From: Bradyrhizobium diazoefficiens
Lineage (GTDB): Bacteria; Pseudomonadota; Alphaproteobacteria; Rhizobiales; Xanthobacteraceae
Assembly (NCBI RefSeq): GCF_016612535.1
Contig: NZ_JAENXS010000002.1
Coordinates: forward strand, 1,178,001-1,242,000
DNA: 64,000 nucleotides
Direction: 5' to 3'
The notes under the pieces were generated by a model that was not told the DNA's origin, did no database searches, and saw only the letters and a program-made list of their open reading frames with translations. Within the stretch, counting starts at the first letter, position 1. Each line of letters opens with the position of its first letter. Position numbers and translations under genes: made by a program. This document shows positions 50,263 to 59,664 of the stretch, piece after piece.

Positions 50263-51461
50263 CTGACACCGCTTCGAAATCCGGCCAGACGGAAGTCTGG
50301 ATCACCGGCATTGGTCTTGCCACCTCGCTCGGCGAGGGGCTCGACGCCAACTGGAATGCGCTTCAGGAGAATCGCATCAATGTCGACGAAAAGGGCTTTG
50401 CGCCCTTCATCGTGCACCCGCTGCTGCCTGTTACCTTCGACAGCCAGATCCCGAAGAAGGGCGACCAGCGCCAGATGGAAGCCTGGCAGCGCATCGGCGT
50501 CTATGCCGCGGGCCTGGCGCTCGAGTCGGCCGGCATCAAGGGCAACAAGGACATCCTGTCGAAGATCGACATGGTGGTCGCCGCCGGCGGCGGCGAGCGC
50601 GATCTCAATGTCGACACCGGCGTACTCACCGCCGAAGCCAAGGGTGCCAACGCACCCGGCTTCCTCAACGAGCGGCTGATGAGCGATCTCAGGCCGACGC
50701 TATTCCTGGCCCAGCTCTCCAATCTGCTCGCCGGCAACATCGCCATCGTCAACGGTCTCGGCGGCACCTCGCGCACCTTCATGGGCGAAGAGGTCGCGGG
50801 CGCCGATGCCGCCCGCATCGCGCTGTCGCGCATCGCCTCGGGCGAGAGCGACATTGCGCTGGTCGGTGGCTCGCACAATGGCGAGCGCAAGGACCTGATG
50901 GTCCTCTACGAATTCGGCGACTTCAATCTGAAGGACAAGTTTGCCCCCGTGTGGGCGCGCAAGGACCATTCCGGCTTCGCGCTCGGCTCGGCCGGCGCCT
51001 TCCTGGTGCTGGAATCCAAGGCGCATGCGGAAGCGCGCGGCGCCAAACCGTTCGCAAAGCTGTCGAGCGTGGTGACCGATCTGGCCCGGCGCAAGCAGTC
51101 CGGCGACATGGAAGCGACGCTGGAGAAGCTGTGGGCCAAGCTGCCCAAGCGCGAGGGCAAGGGCGCGATCATCTCGGGCGCGACCGGCGCGGAGCCGGCG
51201 ACGTCGGAGGAGCGCGGCTTCCTGAAGGGCCACACCGACTTCCCGGTGCGCGCGACCGGTACGATGTTCGGGCACACCATGGAAACGCAATTCCCGCTCG
51301 GCATTGCGCTCGCAGCTCTCGCGATCTCGCGCGGCGCGCTGTTCCCGCCGAACGATTCCACCGGGACCGAGATTGAAATGCAGGGCGCGCCCACCCAGAT
51401 CGTGGTGGTGGGGGCCGGACACTGGCGCGGCGAAGGCATGGCGCTGGTGGAGGCAGTTTAG
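50259..51461 (+). CDS. Beta-ketoacyl-ACP synthase-like protein lacking catalytic Cys (FabF2XL)
   Basis: This 400-residue thiolase-fold protein is related to FabF. By eye, the segment that should hold the nucleophile (TACA in FabF) reads FMGEEVAGADAA, which puts Glu178 in the Cys position. The first catalytic His block (HGTATPEND in the next gene) reads ATGAEPATSEE without His; the second block keeps GHT. It therefore looks unable to condense acyl chains alone. It directly precedes a complete FabF, an arrangement like the chain-length factor of type II polyketide systems. It overlaps the dehydratase by four bases. Confidence 0.87.
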   Translation: MTDTASKSGQTEVWITGIGLATSLGEGLDANWNALQENRINVDEKGFAPFIVHPLLPVTFDSQIPKKGDQRQMEAWQRIGVYAAGLALESAGIKGNKDILSKIDMVVAAGGGERDLNVDTGVLTAEAKGANAPGFLNERLMSDLRPTLFLAQLSNLLAGNIAIVNGLGGTSRTFMGEEVAGADAARIALSRIASGESDIALVGGSHNGERKDLMVLYEFGDFNLKDKFAPVWARKDHSGFALGSAGAFLVLESKAHAEARGAKPFAKLSSVVTDLARRKQSGDMEATLEKLWAKLPKREGKGAIISGATGAEPATSEERGFLKGHTDFPVRATGTMFGHTMETQFPLGIALAALAISRGALFPPNDSTGTEIEMQGAPTQIVVVGAGHWRGEGMALVEAV

Positions 51462-51481
51462 CTCATTCGTTTGGGGGATCC

Positions 51482-52759
51482 ATGACTGCACCACGCGACA
51501 AACTCGGGCGTCCCGTCGTCGTCGTCACCGGCATGGGCATCACGACCTCGCTCGGCGCCGGCAAGGCCGACAATTGGTCGAAACTCGTTGCGGGCGAATC
51601 CGGCATTCGCACCATCACGCGCTTTCCGGTCGATGGCCTGAAGACCACGATGGCCGGCACCGTCGATTTCGTCAGGGTCGATCCGTTCTCGTCCACCGGC
51701 CTCTCCGAACGCATGGCCGAGCTGGTCACCCAGGAAGCGCTGGAGCAGGCCGGCATCGGCGCCAAAGGTGATTTCCCGGGCCCGCTCTTCCTGGCGGTCG
51801 CGCCGGTCGAGGTCGAATGGCCGCAGCGCCGTGAGCTCGGCCGCGCCGTCGGCAAGCCCGACTTCAACTACGACGATCTCCTGCGTATCTCCGGCGGCGG
51901 CAAGTACAGCGCCTATCATCACCGCTTCATGTTCGGCTCGGTTGCGGCCCACCTCGCCGAGACCTTCGGCACCAAGGGCTCGCCGATCTCGCTGTCGACG
52001 GCCTGCGCGTCCGGAGCCACCTCGATCCAGCTCGGCGTCGAGGCGATCCGCCGCGGCGAGACCGATGCCGCGCTGTGCGTGGCCACCGACGGCACCGTAA
52101 ATCCGGAAGCGCTGGTGCGCTTCTCGCTGCTCTCAGCGCTATCGACCCAGAACGATCCGCCGCAGGCGGCCTCCCGCCCCTTCTCCAAGAACCGCGACGG
52201 TTTTGTCATGGCCGAAGGCGCCGGCGCCCTCGTGCTCGAGAGCTACGAGGCGGCCACCGCGCGCGGCGCAAAAATTCTCGGCGTGATCGCCGGCTGCGGC
52301 GAGCTCACCGATTCCTTCCACCGCACCCGCTCGTCACCTGATGGGAAGCCGATCATCGGCTGCATGAACAAGACGCTGGCCGATGCCGGCATGACGCCGG
52401 ACCAGATCGACCACATCAACGCCCACGGCACCGCGACGCCCGAAAACGACAAGATGGAGTACAACACGACATCGGCCGTGTTCGGCGATCTCGTCTCGAA
52501 GATCCCGGTCACCTCCAACAAGTCGATGGTCGGCCACACCATCTCGGCCGCAGGGGCCGTCGAGGCGATCTTCTCGCTGCTGACGCTCGAGCATCAGCGC
52601 ATTCCGCCGACCATCAACTACGACAATCCGGATCCCACGATCCTGTTCGACGTGGTCGGCAACAAGGCGCGCGACGCCCGCGTCACCGCCGTGATGTCGA
52701 ACTCGTTCGGCTTCGGCGGCCAGAACGCCTCGCTGATCCTGACCCGCGAACCGGCCTGA
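51482..52759 (+). CDS. Beta-ketoacyl-ACP synthase II of the VLCFA cluster (FabF1XL)
   Basis: This 425-residue enzyme has the full catalytic set: Cys175 (LSTACASGATS), His315 (INAHGTATPEND) and His352 (NKSMVGHTISAAG), with the terminal SNSFGFGGQNASLIL loop. It performs Claisen condensation of malonyl-ACP with acyl-AcpXL. It follows the Cys-less paralogue by 20 bp and has GGGGATCC before its ATG. Together the two genes probably encode the elongating synthase of the very-long-chain acid. Confidence 0.93.
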   Translation: MTAPRDKLGRPVVVVTGMGITTSLGAGKADNWSKLVAGESGIRTITRFPVDGLKTTMAGTVDFVRVDPFSSTGLSERMAELVTQEALEQAGIGAKGDFPGPLFLAVAPVEVEWPQRRELGRAVGKPDFNYDDLLRISGGGKYSAYHHRFMFGSVAAHLAETFGTKGSPISLSTACASGATSIQLGVEAIRRGETDAALCVATDGTVNPEALVRFSLLSALSTQNDPPQAASRPFSKNRDGFVMAEGAGALVLESYEAATARGAKILGVIAGCGELTDSFHRTRSSPDGKPIIGCMNKTLADAGMTPDQIDHINAHGTATPENDKMEYNTTSAVFGDLVSKIPVTSNKSMVGHTISAAGAVEAIFSLLTLEHQRIPPTINYDNPDPTILFDVVGNKARDARVTAVMSNSFGFGGQNASLILTREPA

Positions 52760-52767
52760 CCGGACGG

Positions 52768-53700
52768 ATGGCGCTGCTTCCTGCGAGCACCAAGGCCCGC
52801 GCGCGGGAGGCCGCCAAATCGATCGGCGGCGGCCTGATCGGTGCGGCCACCGTCGGCATGCTGCGCACCACGCGCTATTTCGATCCGGCCAAGACCTCGG
52901 ATTTCTTCGCGCGCGCCGTGAAGTTGATCGGCCCGCGCCTGCGCGAACATCGCATCGGCCGCGCCAACCTCACCGCGGCGTTCCCACAGAAGTCGCCGGA
53001 AGAGATCGAAACCATCCTGATGGGCGTGTGGGACAATCTGGGCCGTGTCGGCGCCGAATTCGCCCATATGGACCACGTCTGGGATTACGACCGCGCGCAT
53101 CCCGAGAACAGCCGGATCGAACTCCCGGCACGCAGCATCGAGCTGTTCGACCAGATCCGCGACGACCGCAAGCCGGCACTGATCTTCGCCTCGCATCTCG
53201 CCAATTGGGAATTGCCGGCGCTCGCCGCCGTCGCCCATGGGCTCGATGCCGCGATCCTCTACCGCCGGCCCAACATTGCCTCGGCCGACCGCATCATCCA
53301 GGAGATGCGCCAGGTCAACATGGGCACGCTGATCCCGGCGGGGCGCGACGCGCCGCTGCGGCTCGCGCAGGCGCTGAAGGACGGCAAGCACGTCGCCATG
53401 CTGGTCGACCAGTATCTCACCGGCGGCGTCGAAGTCACCTTCTTCGGCCGCAAGACCCGCGCCAATCCGATGCTGGCCCGCCTGCTCCGCCAGGTCGAAT
53501 GCCCGATCCACGGCGTCCGCGTCATCCGCAAGCCCGGCGGCCGCTTCGCCGCCGAGCTCACCGAGGAGGTCCCGCCGGTACGCGATGCCGACGGCAAGAT
53601 CGACATCCAGGCCACGACGCAGGCGATCACCAGCGTGGTGGAGAGCTGGGTACGCGAACATCCGGAGCAGTGGCTGTGGCTGCATCGCAGGTGGCGGTAG
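52768..53700 (+). CDS. lpxXL: Lipid A very-long-chain acyltransferase (LpxXL, LpxL/HtrB family)
   Basis: This 310-residue member of the LpxL/HtrB lysophospholipid acyltransferase family has the HxxxxE catalytic pair, His143 and Glu148, in ASHLANWELPAL, and MLVDQYLTGGVEVTFFGRKT as the acceptor-site block. It moves the very-long-chain hydroxy acid from AcpXL to lipid A at the inner membrane. It begins 8 bp after fabF1. The alcohol dehydrogenase-like gene (adh2XL) placed between these genes in some rhizobia is absent here. Confidence 0.9.
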   Translation: MALLPASTKARAREAAKSIGGGLIGAATVGMLRTTRYFDPAKTSDFFARAVKLIGPRLREHRIGRANLTAAFPQKSPEEIETILMGVWDNLGRVGAEFAHMDHVWDYDRAHPENSRIELPARSIELFDQIRDDRKPALIFASHLANWELPALAAVAHGLDAAILYRRPNIASADRIIQEMRQVNMGTLIPAGRDAPLRLAQALKDGKHVAMLVDQYLTGGVEVTFFGRKTRANPMLARLLRQVECPIHGVRVIRKPGGRFAAELTEEVPPVRDADGKIDIQATTQAITSVVESWVREHPEQWLWLHRRWR

Positions 53701-54017
53701 GCATTCCGGTGCTATGGTCTCAGCAGATGCCTCCGGACTCGGCCGGGTTCGATCACCGAAAAATGGCCCGCCCAATCGTCAGGGGCAAGAATTAGGTCAG
53801 CGATCGCTTGCCCGCCCGCTGAGGTGGACGCGGAACGATACGTAGCAGGACGATCCCGCAGGCATTCGGAAGCGACGACGCTCTCGCCAACTCTCCGGAA
53901 TCTTTGTCGAAGGTAAGCAGAATAAGCAGGGCGGCGGCTGACGTTCATCTTCTACTTCTTGCGTCCGCGCACCGCATTCCTTCCTACCGCTCTGTCTGAT
54001 CTCGGAAGTCAGAAGGT
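53701..54017. other. 317-bp intergenic region without a supported gene
   Basis: This gap lies between the convergent lpxXL and large-regulator genes. Short frames exist on both strands, but none has a ribosome site or protein-like composition. I see no clear hairpin followed by T-residues either. Confidence 0.6.
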
Positions 54018-57000
54018 TCATTTGTCCTGGTACGGCTTGGCCGGGCGTTGCCGCTGATCTGGCTTTGCTCCGTCTGCCCGCAGATTCGGAAATCTGCGCA
54101 GCAGAAGCTCGGCCTCGGCTTTTCGATGCTGCGCCTCCCACAGCGCTGCAAGTTCGACTGCAATAGCAGGCGCAAACAGATGGGAGCCCTGATGCTCGAT
54201 GGTAGCAAGCGCCGCCAGCAAGCATCTCTCCGCTCCGCCGACATCGCCCAGATCGCGCAACAGCTTTCCCTTCAGCGCCAGCAGTCCTCCGTCGTACCAG
54301 AATTCTCCCGTCACCGCTCGTTCGCTGAGCGCCTCCTCGGTCCTGCGCAAGGCGTCCGTAGATCGACCATCGGCGCGATCGATCTCGGCGCTCATAGCAA
54401 CGAAGAACGGATATAGCCAGCGGGCAGCGGTCGCGCGGTATGCGTCGAGCGCGCGTTCGATGCGAGCCACAGCCTCGATCGACCTGCCCTGCTGGGCCGC
54501 ATGCCAGCTCAAATAGCATTCGGCGGCGGCAAGCCAGTAACGGAAATCGCGCTCCCGACACAAGTCGCCGAGCTCGGTTGCAAATTCAAGGTTTTGAGCG
54601 TTGGCGCCAAGGAGCCAGCTTACCCGGGCCGTTGCGCTCAGGGCGGAGGCGCGCGCGATCGGGCTGGCCAGCCGTTCTGAAATTGCAAGCGTTTCGGCAA
54701 GCAGCGCTTGGGCCTGCCGGTGCTCGCCACGCAGTGCATGGCAAAGTGCCAAATACGCCGGGGCCCCCGTCAGACGCACCTCTTCCAGGTTTTCCGTGCG
54801 GGCGGCTCCGTCGATCGCCACCCAGGCGCGCTCCAATGGATCCATAGCGCTTGCCAGTTCGCCTTGGTGCAACCGGACGATGCCGATGCCGAGTTCCCAG
54901 CCGGAGCGCCCGCCGGCCCGCGCGTCCTGAGCAACACGCAGTGCGCTCACATAATTGGCCCCGACCAAGTACTGGCGGTATATACCGTGTTCGATCACCT
55001 CCAGCCGCGATTTCGTGCCGAGCTCGTGACAGCGCGCGTTGGCGCGCGCATAAGTTTCCTGCGTCTCCGGATCGGTATAGCCGCGAGCCGACACAAGCGC
55101 CGTGAGCAGCACCAGGAGGATGTCGACCTCAAGCTCCGCGTGCTTGCGGTGCTTGGGCAGACGTTCTAGAGCCGCAAGGGCAAGGCGCAGCTGCCGCACG
55201 CTCTCGCGCATCGCGCCAATCGCCACCGCGTGCTTGCCGGCCTTGAATGCATATTCAACCGCAGTGTCGAACAGTTGCCCTTCGATGGCATGCAGCGCAA
55301 CGAACTCAGGCTGACTGTGCGCCAGCTCGGGGAATTTGCTCTCGGTCGCCCGCGCAATGCGCGCGTGTAACTTTCGGCGCACATCCGCGCTCAGGCGCTG
55401 GTAAACTGCGTCCCGCACCAGGGCGTGTTTGAAAGTGTATGTAGCATCCGGCGGTACCCCGCGGCGGAAGAGCAGCCCGGCGGCCAGCAGCTTGTCCAGC
55501 CTGTCGTTGAGCGTCCCGGCAGGTAAATAACTGATTTCGCTGAGCAACTCGTGCGAGAACACTCGCCCGATCGCGGCTCCCGCAGCGGCAACGTCGCCGG
55601 CGGACGCCACGCGATCCAGGCGAGCGATGAGCGAGGACTCCAGCGTGAGCGGGATCGAACTGGCCGAAGCAGTGCCGGCCCCCTCGATGATGCTCTTCGT
55701 CAACTCCTCGATGAACAGAGGAACACCGTCCGTGCGATCCGCGATGCGTTCGAGATCCCCTGCGCTCGCCGAATGATCGCGGGCAACCCAGCCTGCAAGC
55801 GTCGTCGCTTCTTCACGGGTCAGACGTGTCAGCTTGATCTCAGTCCCGTGCTCGGGATCCGGCCAGGGAGCATTGAATTCAAGCCGGGCCGTGACCGCCG
55901 CCATTGCGGGCATGCCAGGCAAGCGATCAATCAACAGAGTGAGCAGTTCGACTGTCGTCGAGTCCGCCCAGTGGACGTCTTCGAATTCGATAAGGATCGG
56001 GTGCGCTCTAGACTGAGCTTCGAGATAACGAAGCAATACATCGAATATCTTCTGTTTGCGCTGAGGCGGTGTGAGCGATGCGGCAAAGGTCGGCACCTTG
56101 CACGGCAGCGACATCAGCTCCGCCGCGAACCAGCGCACCTCCTCCTGGTCTTGGTCCGGCCGTTGCAGCAACTGGCTGACTTTGGCGAGCTTCTGGTCTG
56201 CATCGTCGCCGTATTGAAGTCCGGCTGCACGCTCGATATGTTCGATGATCGGAAACAGCGCTGTATCGCTTCGATGAGGCGCACACGCAAAGTGGAGAAA
56301 GCCATGCGGCTCATGCTGGATGTCTTCACGTAAGGCTACAAGCAGCCGCGACTTGCCTAAACCCGCCTCGCCGGCGATGAAGGCAGTCTGACCGATGCCC
56401 GCCCGAGCCTCGCACCAGTGCCGAAGCAGTCGCGCTCGTTCCTCGGCACGCCCGACCAGCGGCGCGACTGCATGTTCGCGCAGCCCGGAAAAGCGGGTCT
56501 CTACCGGCGCGGCTCCGACGACTCTGAATACCTCCGATCCAGCATGCTCATGCTCACGAACATCGAAGAGCCCGCCGACCAGCTCGCGCGTGCGAATGCA
56601 GATGATGATTTCGCCGGCCGCAGCAGCGCTGGACAGGTGTCTCGCAGAATCAACGGGCTGCCCGATCGCGCTGTGACGTCGCTCATCGACATTTTCGCCA
56701 AGCGCGCCAACGATCGCGGTGCCGGTTGCGATCCCGGCCTGCACCTGCACGCGACCATCTGCAGCACCATCGATGCTGCCGCAAGCGTCTCGGATCTCGA
56801 TAGCCGTGCTCAGGGCACATTCGGCGCCGCGCTCAACAGTGGGTGGCAAGCCGAAATGCGCCTCCACAACATCCGCCGAGCGCAGAGCAACGACTCCTCC
56901 GGACCTTGCTATCGCATCGGTACAGCAACGCTGGTAGCTCTCGATCAGTCGATAGGCCGATTCCGCATCGGCCTGGTCGGACCACGCGATGACACCAGCC

Positions 57001-58223
57001 AAACGGCAGACCATGACCGTAATCAATCGCCGCGCGACCCGATCCAAGCCAGGCAACATCCGCTCGCCGAGTAGCCTGAAGCGAACGGCCCGGACGATCT
57101 CCTGGGCGAGGCGATCCTGGGCCTGCAGCATGTCGTCTCCGGAGCCGCAGTCGAAACGCTCCGCCCAGAGATGGCTGCCATCGCCTGCATCGACGAGCTG
57201 TGCCGCCACGCGCAGCCGTTCGCCTACGATCCGCACGCTGCCTTCGACCAGATATCTGGCGCCGAGCGCTTGCCCGGCGTGGCGGATGTCGATCGCCTTG
57301 CCTTTGTACGCAAATGTGGAATGGCGCGACAGCACTGCCAGGTCCGCACTGCTCGACAGCGCCGTGATGACGTCCTCTGCAAGGCCATCGGCGAATTGCC
57401 CGACATTTGCATCGCTAGAGATCGGAGAGAACGGCAGCACGCCGATCGATGGCCGAACTGGGTCGATCGGGGCCGCGCGCGAGTGTGGCAGTGCCGACGG
57501 ACGATCTTCCACTGTGACCGCGAGTTTGTAGCCGGCACCCGGAATCGTGATGATGAGAGAAGGATGCCTGGGATCGGGCTCGATCTTCCGTCTCAAGCGC
57601 GAGACCATGACGTCGACGCTGCGGTCATAAACCTCGACACCGCCACCACTGAGCGAGGCTCGCAACTGATCGCGCGATAGGACCCGACCCGGGTAGCTTG
57701 CAAATGTCGACAGCAACGAGAATTCACCCGCGGTCAGCGTCACCTCCTTGCCAAGTGGGTCGCGCAAGGCATGACCTGACAAGTCAAGCTGAAACCCGGC
57801 GATCACCAGGACGGTTGGCGCCGGCCGGTTGTTGCTTGCGGGACTGCTTGATCTGAGCAGCGCTGCCTGGACGCGGGAGACGATCTCTTCGGGGACGAGT
57901 GTTTCGACGATCTCAATGCCTTCCAATACCGGCGCCGCTTCACAGCGGTCCGTTGCCATCAGCACAATACCGGCGCCGTTCGCCAGTTCGCGTGCGAGCT
58001 CCAGGGTTTCCCGACAGATGCGCTCGGCTAGAATGAGACTGAGCGCAATCGCTCCTCCATCCGCGATGGCACGGGCCCGACCCGGTTCGACCGCGAGTTC
58101 GACAGCATAGCCGCGCTTGATGAGGTTCTGCGCCAGCGCGGCTCTCAACGCGAGATCACCGCCGACAACCAACAGCGTCTGCTTCGCAGCCTTGCCGGCC
58201 GAGTCGCCCGTCAGCCGAGCCAT
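54018..58223 (-). CDS. Large multidomain regulator: receiver-like, winged helix, TolB-like, degenerate cyclase, AAA ATPase, TPR
   Basis: This is a 1401-residue protein. Residues 15-120 resemble a receiver domain without the phospho-Asp. Residues 140-235 are an OmpR-type winged helix (LTAGEFSLLSTFASYPGRVL). Residues 260-353 are TolB/FlgO-like (IGVLPFSPISSDANVGQFAD). Residues 398-560 are a class III cyclase domain in which the first metal Asp is lost (CRLAG for CDLVG) while the second may remain (RSADVVEAHFG). Walker A GEAGLGKSR is near 617 and Walker B ILIEFEDVHWAD near 743. The last 400 residues are helical repeats. ATG 58223 has GGAG nine bases upstream. It probably integrates a signal into transcription rather than making cAMP. 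Confidence 0.85.
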   Translation of the reverse strand: MARLTGDSAGKAAKQTLLVVGGDLALRAALAQNLIKRGYAVELAVEPGRARAIADGGAIALSLILAERICRETLELARELANGAGIVLMATDRCEAAPVLEGIEIVETLVPEEIVSRVQAALLRSSSPASNNRPAPTVLVIAGFQLDLSGHALRDPLGKEVTLTAGEFSLLSTFASYPGRVLSRDQLRASLSGGGVEVYDRSVDVMVSRLRRKIEPDPRHPSLIITIPGAGYKLAVTVEDRPSALPHSRAAPIDPVRPSIGVLPFSPISSDANVGQFADGLAEDVITALSSSADLAVLSRHSTFAYKGKAIDIRHAGQALGARYLVEGSVRIVGERLRVAAQLVDAGDGSHLWAERFDCGSGDDMLQAQDRLAQEIVRAVRFRLLGERMLPGLDRVARRLITVMVCRLAGVIAWSDQADAESAYRLIESYQRCCTDAIARSGGVVALRSADVVEAHFGLPPTVERGAECALSTAIEIRDACGSIDGAADGRVQVQAGIATGTAIVGALGENVDERRHSAIGQPVDSARHLSSAAAAGEIIICIRTRELVGGLFDVREHEHAGSEVFRVVGAAPVETRFSGLREHAVAPLVGRAEERARLLRHWCEARAGIGQTAFIAGEAGLGKSRLLVALREDIQHEPHGFLHFACAPHRSDTALFPIIEHIERAAGLQYGDDADQKLAKVSQLLQRPDQDQEEVRWFAAELMSLPCKVPTFAASLTPPQRKQKIFDVLLRYLEAQSRAHPILIEFEDVHWADSTTVELLTLLIDRLPGMPAMAAVTARLEFNAPWPDPEHGTEIKLTRLTREEATTLAGWVARDHSASAGDLERIADRTDGVPLFIEELTKSIIEGAGTASASSIPLTLESSLIARLDRVASAGDVAAAGAAIGRVFSHELLSEISYLPAGTLNDRLDKLLAAGLLFRRGVPPDATYTFKHALVRDAVYQRLSADVRRKLHARIARATESKFPELAHSQPEFVALHAIEGQLFDTAVEYAFKAGKHAVAIGAMRESVRQLRLALAALERLPKHRKHAELEVDILLVLLTALVSARGYTDPETQETYARANARCHELGTKSRLEVIEHGIYRQYLVGANYVSALRVAQDARAGGRSGWELGIGIVRLHQGELASAMDPLERAWVAIDGAARTENLEEVRLTGAPAYLALCHALRGEHRQAQALLAETLAISERLASPIARASALSATARVSWLLGANAQNLEFATELGDLCRERDFRYWLAAAECYLSWHAAQQGRSIEAVARIERALDAYRATAARWLYPFFVAMSAEIDRADGRSTDALRRTEEALSERAVTGEFWYDGGLLALKGKLLRDLGDVGGAERCLLAALATIEHQGSHLFAPAIAVELAALWEAQHRKAEAELLLRRFPNLRADGAKPDQRQRPAKPYQDK

Positions 58224-58660
58224 GTCCGCGGTCTCCGAAGGGCGCTGCCATCGGCAAGAACGCACATGATAGCTATTAGGCGGGCCAAAAGGGATTTCAC
58301 TATTATCTTAGCAAAATACGTATGCGCACAATTGTTAAGTGGATCACAAAACTAAAAACTATTCGTTGCAATTCCAATAATACCGATGGCGACGATGGCC
58401 GTTACGACACGGTTACACTGCAGAAACAACCCAGAAAACTGAATCGGCCAAAGTTGCGTCTCGGACACGACTAACAAGTTTTTCGGACGTCTCTTTTTGC
58501 ATCAGCCCTGAATGAAATTTAGTCATATCCCAGGTTTCGCAGAAGGCATTAGACCATCAGGTCAGCCGACCTTCTCTGCCAGCTACAGCGCGTTGCAAAC
58601 ACGACCAGCGCTGCTGATCGTGACCAATCAGCGGCTTCAATACATTGAGGAGAGACGCAA
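58224..58660. promoter_or_regulatory. 437-bp AT-rich divergent region between the large regulator and the BASS transporter
   Basis: The stretch 58290-58520 is much richer in A and T than the surrounding coding sequence (for example ACAAAACTAAAAACTATTCG). It holds no supported frame. The composition fits a strong or regulated promoter region, a nucleoid-protein target, or recently acquired DNA. The regulator's winged helix makes this an obvious candidate binding region. No specific operator stands out by eye. Confidence 0.5.
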
Positions 58661-59662
58661 ATGTCGAAGGCCTTAGCCTGCCTGGCGGCCGCCGGCCGTC
58701 ATGGACCGCTTCTGCTGTGTGTGGGCGTCATGCTTGGGCTAATGCTCCCGACGCTGGCTGACGTGATGCGTCCGATCATGGGCATCGCGGTCTTCATCTT
58801 TACGCTCGGCGCGTTCCTGAAAGTGGACCGTGAAGCCTTTCAGCTCGAAGCGCGAGACAGAAAGCGCATGCTCACGGTGCTTTCTTGGACCACCTTTGGC
58901 GTTCCTGTCGTCACCTATCTGTTCGTACGATGGACGAGCTTTTCGCCTGATGTCGATGCTGGAATCATCCTGACCATGTTGGCGCCGCCGGTTGGAAGCG
59001 CCGCCGCGATAGCGGCCATGCTCGGACTGAGTGCATCGCTTGCGCTGATCGCGACGGTAGCGGCGACGATCCTGTCGCCATTCTATCTGCCGCCGCTGGC
59101 GAAGTTGATGGCGGGAGCCGAGCTGGACATCGATGTCATCGCCATGTCCCTGCGGCTCGCACTGATCGTCGGCGGCGCGGCAGTTTGCTCCTGGTTGTTG
59201 CGACGGTATGCCAGCGGCTGGATCCAGAAAAATCCCCACGCGATGACGGGGATTTCCGTGGTCGGCCTTATCGTCGTCGCGATCGGCGCGATGCACGGAA
59301 TGGACAGACGCATCTGGGCCGCTCCCGGTCAGGCTGCTGAATTGCTGCTTCTTGCATTTGCCTTGAATGTCTTTTTTCAGCTTGTCAGCGCCGGATTGTT
59401 TTTCCGTTTGGGGACCTGCCGCAGCCTGACCGTTGGCTTGGCGAGCGGTAACCGCAACGTCACGCTGGTGTGGGCCGCAGCCACTCCATTCCTCGCGTCT
59501 CATCCGGGCATCGAGCTGTTTCTCGCGATGAGCGTGTTTCCCATTTTCATGTTGCCTTTGCTAATGCGCCAGGCGTTGCGCCTGCACGAAATACCCTCGC
59601 TGATCCGTTTTGGCGCCCGGCCGCTCGCGCCGTCTGGCGCCGCGGTCGAGGGGAGCGACTGA
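58661..59662 (+). CDS. BASS-family (bile acid:sodium symporter-like) transporter
   Basis: This 333-residue membrane protein has about ten hydrophobic segments. The conserved motifs include GIILTMLAPPVGSAAAIAAM and the later LASGNRNVTLVWAAATPFLA (the GNRN element of the BASS/ACR3 superfamily). Members carry organic acids, sulfated compounds or arsenite; ACR3-type Cys signatures are not seen. GAGGAGAG lies before the ATG. It starts a three-gene rightward group opposite the large regulator. Confidence 0.75.
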   Translation: MSKALACLAAAGRHGPLLLCVGVMLGLMLPTLADVMRPIMGIAVFIFTLGAFLKVDREAFQLEARDRKRMLTVLSWTTFGVPVVTYLFVRWTSFSPDVDAGIILTMLAPPVGSAAAIAAMLGLSASLALIATVAATILSPFYLPPLAKLMAGAELDIDVIAMSLRLALIVGGAAVCSWLLRRYASGWIQKNPHAMTGISVVGLIVVAIGAMHGMDRRIWAAPGQAAELLLLAFALNVFFQLVSAGLFFRLGTCRSLTVGLASGNRNVTLVWAAATPFLASHPGIELFLAMSVFPIFMLPLLMRQALRLHEIPSLIRFGARPLAPSGAAVEGSD

Positions 59663-59664
59663 AA

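Noticed and set aside
53712..53948. 78-codon minus-strand frame in the lpxXL-regulator gap
   Set aside because: It has no ribosome site, an Arg/Ser-rich random-looking translation and overlaps other equally poor frames.
58488..58657. CGTCTCT and AGAGACG inverted pair that could hide the ribosome site of the BASS gene
   Set aside because: The arms are only seven bases long and 156 bp apart; this is expected by chance and no supporting structure is seen.
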